Shown here: positions 56,778-64,000 of the stretch, one piece after another
Layout of the letters: each line of letters begins with the position of its first letter
Numbering within the stretch: the first letter of the stretch is position 1
Source of the DNA: Trichuris trichiura
Lineage: Eukaryota; Nematoda; Enoplea; Trichinellida; Trichuridae
DNA length: 64,000 bases
Assembly: GCA_037903355.1 (NCBI GenBank)
Contig: JBAJFE010000042.1
Span: 3,174,001-3,238,000 of the forward strand
Direction: 5' to 3'
Notes under the pieces: generated by a model
The model's input: the letters and a program-made list of their open reading frames with translations, nothing else
Told to the model about the DNA's origin: nothing
Database searches by the model: none
Made by a program: the position numbers and the translations under genes

Positions 56778-57911
56778 ATAATTGAAAAGCCACGCCGAAC
56801 GCGTTAGGATAGGAGCTCAAATCAGAGTTGCTACTAACAGTTTTGTTTCTTTAATGTGGACATTTAAGAAACGAGTTTGAAAAGAAACAGTGACAGCTAA
56901 ACGACGTTCTGTTATTTTCAATTAAAGAATGATAGGCAAACGTAGCTTTAGCATACTAGTAGTGCTCCTTACCTTTTGAATGTCAGCTAAATGGTACAAA
57001 TACTAATCCAGGTTTTATCGTTTTATTCTGGAAAGGCATTGTAGGGACATAGTCGTGGGCATGAGAGCAGTTCATCAATTTTATTGCTGACGATTGCTTA
57101 ATAAGGGGAACAAGTGAATCGTTGCAACCTGCTTTGGACATGAAAACTTACACTGTCGTTAAAAGACACCCTACATTTCATCACAATAAGAAGAACTGAG
57201 CCATCCCTAATAGAAATTTCATTGATCGATTCTTCAATCGGAAGCTTCAATTAAAATATGTTCCGTAGGTTTACGAAGCAGTTACTTTCAGGATGGTTAC
57301 TTTTAATTTAATCATATTCGTACTTGCGTTATCATATTAGAAAAAATGCTACAATGCAAAAGTAGATGTCGTTAATGAAATATTTCGTATTTCAAAACCG
57401 TAACTGGCGTGCAGAAAAATACAAAGGCATTTACGAAACAGGAAATTCCGGATCTCGGGAAACGCAAGCGGCCTCAAAGAAAAAATGACCTAGATGTTTG
57501 GGAAACTGATCACTCGGTACGAATGCTTAGTTCTGCTATACAGTTCCTTTCGTGAAATGAGTGAATTATAATATTTTGTTCTAATCACATCGTTTTTTGT
57601 GAGAATATTACGCTTGTTCTAAGCAAAGAGGTTTCACGGCTAGAATATTGCTGCGAAAACGCAGCCTTGTTCAAGTAGATGGGTATGAATTATTAAATAG
57701 AAGATGCACAAATCGCTGCTAGCTGTCTTATTTATTGAATTATCTCACTTTCTAACAGAGATTTAAGAACTTCTCTTGCCCCATTCTTAATAGGACAACT
57801 GATTTAATTTCGGCTTGCCGAAACAAATAGATTTCTTTACAAGTGCTTATAACTTGAACTAGCTCACTTCAAGAACTAGTAAGTGATAACCGTTTTCTGT
57901 GGAAAAAGTAC
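56778..57911. other. No feature recognised
   Basis: AT-rich, short frames only. Downstream exons of the zinc-finger gene, if any, were not recognised. Confidence 0.4.
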
Positions 57912-57975
57912 AACGGTACAAAGATGAAGAAGTTTATTACGGATAATTCCCGTTTGTTATGTATATAGAAGCACT

Positions 57976-58012
57976 CCGGAGCTTTCGGGTCATTTGAGAC
58001 CCGTCATCAGCG
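57976..58012 (-). ncRNA. Hammerhead-like core, left arm
   Basis: TCATCAG (58004-58010) is the complement of CTGATGA. Stem GGGTC/GACCC, loop TCAAAT-like, and TTTC (57983-57986) is the complement of GAAA. Confidence 0.6.
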
Positions 58013-58387
58013 GTCTTAGGTTGTTGATATGATTCGTGGCAGCGAGTGCCCTAATGTTTCTGAGGATTTTAAAGCGGGCATTTTTAAAGTTTTCCGTTGG
58101 TCAGTTCTGGTATCTGAGTCTGTCAGCGCACTTCTATTTCTTGTTCCGTATGTCTTGTAGATTGTGTCTTTGCTGGGTAGTTTCGAACATTTTTTGTTGT
58201 TCGTGTTGAACATGTTCGAAACTACCCAGCAAAGACACAATCTACAAGACATACGGAAGAAGAAATAGAAGTGCGCTGACAGACTCAGATACCAGAACCG
58301 GCCAACGGAAAACTTTAAAAATGCCCGCTTTAAAATCCTCAGAAACATTAGGGCACTCGCTGCCACGAATCATATCAACAAATTAAG

Positions 58388-58428
58388 ACCGCTGATGACG
58401 GGTCTCGAATGACCCGAAAGCTCCGGAG
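58388..58428 (+). ncRNA. Hammerhead-like core, right arm
   Basis: CTGATGA (58392-58398), extra C, GGGTC, loop TCGAAT, GACCC, GAAA, then the self-complementary CTCCGGAG. Confidence 0.6.
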
Positions 58429-58534
58429 TGCTTCTATATGCATAACAAACGGGAATTATCCGTAATAAACTTTTTCATTATGAAAACATTTGTTCCCGTA
58501 CCAAGAAACCACGTTTTCAAAACGGTACAAAGAT

Positions 58535-59358
58535 AACGATAAGCACTTAATCGAGTCCGTAGTCCAGAACCCATCGAAGTCGCAGACAGTTTGCGCTCTA
58601 ATGCTTGCTACATGCACAGGCGCATCATGATCTCATAGGTTGGAGGGCCGTTCACCGAACTGGCGCTTCAGGTCAAAGAACCTGATCTAGCAGCTAACGC
58701 TGCCACATTTCGCTTAGGTTGGGCTACCGTTTAAGGCGTCGCTCTTGCCAGGGCCAGATATTTAAGGTTGCGCGGCACATACTAGAAAACATGCCTGTCC
58801 AGTGGATAAACTAGCCCTTGGCAGTAAAACTGAAAACATTGGGCTGGCTGCCGCTGTAATCTAGAGCTCTGGTAGCAACATTATCATAACATCGGTGCGA
58901 AGCGAATGAAGAGCAGCTGTGTGAAGAGCTATTGGTTAAGGAAGCGTAAATTAGAGATTTGCACTTTTATAATAACTCCTCGTTCTAAGTTTAGTTGGCG
59001 TTGCCTTTCAGTTCTAAGCACTGATACGTACAGTGTATAAAGGAATGTAAATAAATGTATCAGGAAATTTGAAGAAATAAAGTTATCGGCACATAAACTT
59101 GATTCTGCTTTATGTTTTCTTTGATCCTTTTGCTATTCTGCCAAAAAAGTATCTACTCATCGAACGGTAACGTAACAGGTCGCGAGATAACCGTGAAACT
59201 AATGACATTTTGCTGCTGTCAAAAGTTCCAGCACTCTGGTGGTTAAGCCTAAACTGAAACTTCAGACAGGCTGCTGCCGCCTAGAGTTCATGTAGGTCGC
59301 CTAAACCTAAACTGAAAATTAAGGAAACTAACTGTCCATGTCAGCCTGCAGTAGCCTG
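58535..59358. other. No feature recognised
   Basis: No gene, repeat end or splice pattern recognised. Two short, similar CCTAAACTGAAA stretches occur near 59.25-59.31 kb. Confidence 0.4.
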
Positions 59359-59366
59359 GTCTAGAC

Positions 59367-59804
59367 CAATGCTCCTCAAGCTCTGAGCCGCGAACACCAC
59401 CGTGCGAGTTTCGAAGCGTTTGCATCCACTATTGTGATTGGTCAGTTTCTCTCGCGCTCATTAATTAGCAGTGGACTGGGGGGATACTCAAGGTCAGGAT
59501 ATAAGTGCAAAAGTTTATTTGCGGTAACCGTTTCTGCACAACGTTATTCTGATTTGCGAACTTCGCGCGCTGATTAGTTGGAATGTGGACCGGTGAACTC
59601 AGCTTGCTATACAACCTTTTTGACGTAGTATTCACAACACCTGAATCGCGTACCATACTTTCCTACTGCTTCAATAAGATGGCCCAGGGTGCACGTGACC
59701 CTTTTAGCTCAAAAGTACTCTCGAGCACCCTTTTGGCTAATCGCGCTCCCTGGATTTCAGATACCTCCCCAAGTGAAGCAAATGCCCCACTATGAAAGTC
59801 ACTG
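59367..59804 (-). mobile_element. hAT family 1 MITE with perfect 8-bp duplication
   Basis: GTCTAGAC flanks both sides (59359-59366, 59805-59812). The right end in reverse (CAGTGACTTTCATAGTGGGG) matches the left end of the 2820-5348 family, and the subterminal CACCCTGGGCCATC also matches. It is 438 bp without transposase. Confidence 0.88.
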
Positions 59805-59812
59805 GTCTAGAC

Positions 59813-60805
59813 GCTATAGTTAACCGCCCTGCTTCTGTGGCCTGTTACGCAACGCTATCAGGGTCCATCAGCATTCTGATGTTTAATTAGCAGCTTTCGT
59901 TCCATTCCTGCTTCTTTTTCTGTATGTTAGGAATTTGCATTGACGCAGTGGTCTGAAAAAAATTAAATCGTTTAACGAATATTTGATTGCATAATTTTCA
60001 TAATTTTCTTCATCAGTCCAATGAAGGAAAGCAGCGACAATACTGCTTTCCTGCGGGTCTGAGTCATCAGAAGTACGACATGGAAATCTTTGAGGACCCT
60101 CCTCTTGTTAGAACAACAGGTCGCTTTTTCTTCTCTCATTCGTTGATGTGAAGAGATGCTTGGATCTTTGTATGTGAAATATAGTTGCATAAAGTGAGTT
60201 TATGCTTTAAACGCGTTTATAATTGAAAATGGATATGCTAGATGTTGATTACAAGTTACAAAACACGCAGAAACCGTAGTTTTAAGAAAGTAAGACATCT
60301 GCCTGTTTAACTGGAAAACGCATGTTACGAAGTCATACATTTACTAGCACATTAATTATATATTGTCGAAGCGTACGGAAGAACAAGGTGAAAGGTATAC
60401 GATAGCAATATAAATGTAAGTTCTATTGGAAGTCCTTTTAACTCGAACTTACTTCATTTGCTAGGTAAAATTCGCAATTTCCAGTTTTATTTAGAAGCTT
60501 GAGCTGTTTGATTGCGTAAATTCTCAGAGAGCATGGCTATCCTTCAAAGCAACTACTAGAGCAAAGGCTCCGCATTACTGATAAGAAAATTAGATTTTAT
60601 TGTGAAAATGGAAGTATTTCAGCGATTGGGAAGCATGCCTTTGGTTTCTAATGCTAAATCTTAGAGTTTGAAACTTTTGGTTCATTAAAAACAGGACTTT
60701 TTTCAATGGCACAGTAGGATAACAGAGTGCTCAAAATGCGGTTTTTCTATTAGCGTTGTTCAGTGTGCCCGTAGTCACGTAAACAAAACCTCAACTTGCA
60801 CAAGA
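59813..60805. other. No feature recognised
   Basis: Only short frames. A minus frame of 72 codons at 59972-60190 has no known domain. Confidence 0.4.
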
Positions 60806-61236
60806 ATGTCTAGCTCATCAACGACAGTAGGCAAAAAGAAAAAAGGTGCATTACTTGATCAGAGCTTTCAGAACTACGTAACTTTGTCTACATGGCTTAA
60901 CTACAAAAAGCGTTAATACTTTCCCACAGGGAGCTTGAGCTGATGATTAAGGAAAGACATTTGATAGCTGCGCATCATACACACTGTTTTCATCTTGTCA
61001 GTGCAAATTCATTCACCCCAGTTGATAGATATCAGCAATTGCGGCCAGAGAATCCTCGCTTAAAGATGTACTTAGACTTCAGTTTAAGTATACTCAGCTT
61101 AAGCAAAGCTAGTTTATTATTAGCTAACGACGATTGGAATTTAGGCAACATTTGATGAGGACTGTGATAGCAGTGGATACCGAGAAGAAAGCCCTTTATT
61201 AGACGCCGGCTTTGAAGATTTTGTAACCACGTAAGC
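60806..61236 (+). CDS. Possible unidentified host gene with short introns
   Basis: ATG 60806 gives SSSSTTVGKKKKGALLDQSF and runs open to 60916. After a good acceptor (TTTCCCACAG at about 60929) a frame reads ELELMIKERHLIAAHHTHCF, HLVSANSFTPVDRYQQLRPE and NPRLKMYLDFS. After another possible acceptor (GGAATTTAG, 61143) comes TFDEDCDSSGYREESPLLDA with GFEDFVTT, near a GTAAGC donor or TAA at 61232. Composition and sites look like real exons with ~50-bp introns, but joining them in frame needs a weak donor, and I do not recognise the protein. Confidence 0.35.
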
Positions 61237-61591
61237 TTATTTCGTTTTCGATTGCAAATAGTGTTGAAAACTGAATTTTTTGTATGACGCTGATATTTCA
61301 TTTCTTTAAAAAACGCCGCTCTAATGCATTATTCACAGAACTTCTCTCAGTCATTGTGCCCGAAGTGTGGATGCTTCGTAACTCTATTTTTTTTTTTAAG
61401 ATCTCAGCTTTATTAAGATACCATGGGCTTTCTCGTTTTATGGCGCAGATCCATGTTTTTCAAAACGGCGCTAGCGACCCTTGGCGTTCCCGGTATATTT
61501 CAGGCGTACGTTGGAAGGCAAAGGAGCAGTTAAAAGGGTGCTGGAGGGCTGGTGGAAAGGGGGCTATGGAAGAGCAAAGATAACGCTAAAA

Positions 61592-62607
61592 CGGTGTTTC
61601 TCACGGCCGAGCTCGCCACTGCCCCGCTGTTCAGGCTCTGAGCTCACCACCGCCCCCTGCGCATAACCGTTCTACCGGCTCTCGCGATGAATGGGAGAAA
61701 AAGATACAAGGGTAAAGTGGGGGACTTTTCCGGCGACTTTTATGTCAGCTTGGTATTCGCTGACACTTCCACGCCATTTTCAGTTTCATTAGTCGCATTT
61801 TCATGACAGCGCTGCATCAGTCTGCTTTACTTTACTACACGTCGGTCAAAAGCAGCGTTGCAGAGACTGGTCATCCACATGCGAGAGAACTAAGTTTTCT
61901 ATCTCACTTTCCATTGTTGTCACGCAAAACCTAAGATCCCCTCAATTGACTATTTGCAAGCGGTTGCGCTTTTTTGTTACGAGATCGGCGACGATGCTAA
62001 AACAAAGCTAGACTAGCTATAGCGAAAGGAGGGAGATGAGCAACCTTTTGACGACAGACCATAGACAAGGACACGAAGACAGGATTTGCTTTTGTAGCCA
62101 GAACTGACCATAGCTTTGTGCCATTTTCGGAAGCGCTGGGAAAATGCGCAGATATTTATACAGCGGGAATGAAGAGCGAGTAGCTTTTGCTGAAAAAGGA
62201 ATCCCAAAAAGACATCTGCTCTTAGTGGAAAGCCAGAAAGGCACCTGCTCTCAGTGAAAAGAGAAACTCAAAAAGCGCATCGTGTACAATCGCTATTATC
62301 AGTATTGCTCCACAAGTAACTGAGCGTCCCCGGTTCAGCGGGCTGACTAATAGCAGATATGTTTTAACGATACAGAGCTGAATTCAGCACAATTGTGGCG
62401 CCTACGGGCGCAGTGCAGCTGCGTCTCAGGGCGCACGGTGGGGGGGTACTGAACTCCCAGTCCTTCAGTGCCTGCTGATTCCTCGCCGTCCCACCAGCGC
62501 CTTACTGCCCCCCAAATACCCGTCCCTTTTGCGTCCACCGCCCCCAACCGCCCCTTTGGCGCCCACTGCCCCCTGGAATCTTTCACCGCTCCCTATGAGA
62601 AACACTG
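61592..62607. mobile_element. hAT family 4, non-autonomous
   Basis: The ends CGGTGTTTCTCACGG and CCTATGAGAAACACTG are inverted. Flanks CGCTAAAA (61584-61591) and CGCTGAAA (62608-62615) agree at 7 of 8. Subterminal regions carry CCGCCCCC/GGGGGCGG repeats. It is about 1.0 kb with no recognisable transposase. Confidence 0.82.
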
Positions 62608-62615
62608 CGCTGAAA

Positions 62616-64000
62616 GATATAAGACGCTGCTGTGAGAAGGAAGCAAGTGAAAGCTGCTTTTAGACGCGGATTAAGCGTTAGTTGTAACGTAGAATGCAGA
62701 TGAACAACGGATAAAAAATCCTCCCAGCAGCTGGAATGATTCTCGCTGGCGCGCCTCCCTGTCCCGCAGGTTAATTGTGTATGCAAGTCGCCTGGCTGAA
62801 CTGTGCTTCCTTACGAGTGGGTCGCTGGCTGCAGCTGCGATTTACGCTTCTGGCATTAGTTGCAGTTGATTTTGTCATAACGTACCAGTTCATTCCGTGG
62901 ACGATTCACAATGAATGACTTCATTCTCTTTCACATTGCTAAAGTGCTTACCAGCAAGGATTAATTCTAGAAAGTTCTTATTGATCAATTTTATTTCTAA
63001 ATTTAAGAAATAAGAATTTGAGCCAGAACCTATCCTTTTTCATTTCTGCGGTCTTTTGCGATTTCGGAAAATTCTGGTGAGGCGGTAAAGACAGACGAGA
63101 ATGGACATAAAACCATCCACTGGAGGTATCTCTATTCGCTCGTGTCAGACGAAGGAGCGAAAGAGTTATGCCAGGGAACACTGCCGAGACAGAAAGTGTG
63201 GGCGCTTATGCGGAAAAGGTTGAAAAACTATGGCGTTGTGTAGGGTGTACCTCTGATTGAAGGAAGCAACTCTTTAGCAACGAATGGATTAGCGATTATT
63301 AGGAAAACGCACAGAACACAAATAACGCTTGCGTTGTGTATATGCGTTTGAGGTGGTTACATTCTGTACTGGCCTCTAATCATTACTCATCGATCCGTTG
63401 GTAGAGCAGTTGTTTTATGTAAATTGCAGAGACATTCGTTACACTAAAAACGAGAAAAGTTGTGGAAACACCGTAAAAATGAATCATAACCTTTGGTCTG
63501 ATAGTTCGTTAGCAAGGAACGCGTTGAATTGAAGGACGAAACATACCAGTGCTTTTGTACTTTTCCATCTTTTCCTTTACGGAAATGTGGTTCAACGTAG
63601 CTGAAGGTTTGACTGCACAGTAAGAAGTTCACAAATAATTTTTGATGTAGTCGCAGAATTTAATGGAACTGGCTTCGCTAGCCCGAATACTAAAAAAGTT
63701 CAAATTTTATCAGCAAAGCGTAGTGCTACATTCTTAAACAGGCAGTCCACGGGGAAGAATGTGGCTCACAAGAATTCTATGAGCTTTTGAGACCTCTTCT
63801 TGCCTCTGCTATTTAAGTCAAGTGCACTCACCCAAAATTTTGACCACCACACAAAGCCAGTATTAAATAGCGCAAGTATTTCTCAGCCCGCAGCATTAAA
63901 GCAATTTGACCTGAACTACAGAAGACTGAGCGAATACATTGCCAGTGCGTTTCTGGTTACCAGTAAATTGTCTTCATGTTTGAACAGTTTGTTTGTACGG
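62616..64000. other. Mostly unassigned; faint PLE-tail scrap at about 63380-63440
   Basis: TTACTCATCGATCCGTTGGT followed by GTAAATTGCAGAGACATTCG loosely follows the family-B PLE tail. No gene is recognised to the window end. Confidence 0.35.

Larger units (their letters stand above)
57926..58520. mobile_element. PLE foldback with two hammerhead-like cores and 14-bp duplication
   Basis: AACGGTACAAAGAT flanks it (57912-57925, 58521-58534). Arms of 267 bases (57924-58190 and 58212-58478) pair almost perfectly around a 21-base loop. The right side continues for 42 bases to the terminal motif (minus TTTCTTGGTACGGGA). Each arm has a hammerhead-like core. Confidence 0.9.

Noticed and set aside
58016..58366. 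A 116-codon minus frame
   Set aside because: It spans both arms of the PLE foldback and reads through the loop. It is a structural by-product.
23105..58534. All foldbacks explained as amplification or assembly artefacts
   Set aside because: Artefactual inversions would not be framed by distinct 14-17-bp direct repeats or end in a shared terminal motif. The perfect 23.3-kb palindrome and the 26.2-kb repeat still deserve long-read confirmation.
1..64000. CRISPR array, operons or bacterial regulatory sites
   Set aside because: Introns and eukaryotic transposons show that this is an animal genome. No regularly spaced repeats with unique spacers were seen.

Overview
This is a gene-poor, transposon-dense stretch of an animal genome. 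Three things show it is eukaryotic: split genes with GT-AG introns, copia/gypsy/BEL retroelements, and hAT, Tigger/pogo and Penelope-like (PLE) elements. The two split genes I could reconstruct have eight introns of only 46-55 bp. TTAGGC-like motifs recur inside one repeat family. Both facts fit a nematode, perhaps a Trichuris-type one with very short introns, but that assignment is inference.

Host genes are few. A PRKRIP1-like spliceosomal protein gene lies at 6.4-7.3 kb (minus strand, six exons). A cyclin-Q (CCNQ/FAM58A) gene lies at 32.3-33.05 kb (plus, four exons seen, first exon unresolved). An intronless NAA30-like N-terminal acetyltransferase lies at 13.0-13.85 kb and has substitutions in its acetyl-CoA loop. 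A two-finger C2H2 reading frame lies at 56.5 kb. A few unidentified exon-like open stretches occur at 5.6, 15.0, 54.9 and 60.8 kb.

The rest is layered mobile DNA. From the left: the edge of a BEL/Pao element (1-861); an hAT with 8-bp target duplications (2820-5348); two related ~1-kb TIR repeats; a gypsy relic (10-11.5 kb); a short hAT (14.1 kb); a PLE (16.1-22.6 kb) split by a complete copia element (17423-21900); a second PLE (22.6-24.2 kb) split by a palindromic insertion; hAT and Tigger/pogo fragments (25.4-31 kb); a second hAT (36252-39400); a 1.9-kb imperfect palindrome holding a MITE (40.0-41.9 kb); a Tigger-bounded block (42.1-45.9 kb); a full-length gypsy element (46070-50528); a decayed Tigger split by a PLE foldback (51.3-53.9 kb); and further hAT and PLE insertions to 62.6 kb.

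The most notable system is a set of small insertions (96 to about 600 bp) that carry hammerhead-ribozyme-like cores. Several are arranged head to head as foldbacks, and five are flanked by 14-17-bp target duplications. Their sequences match the 3' untranslated end of the PLE at 22.5 kb, and the putative ribozyme stem II covaries between copies. They look like non-autonomous, PLE-mobilised, retrozyme-like elements. Almost every transposon reading frame is broken by stops or frameshifts, so the enzymes that moved these elements must have been encoded elsewhere.
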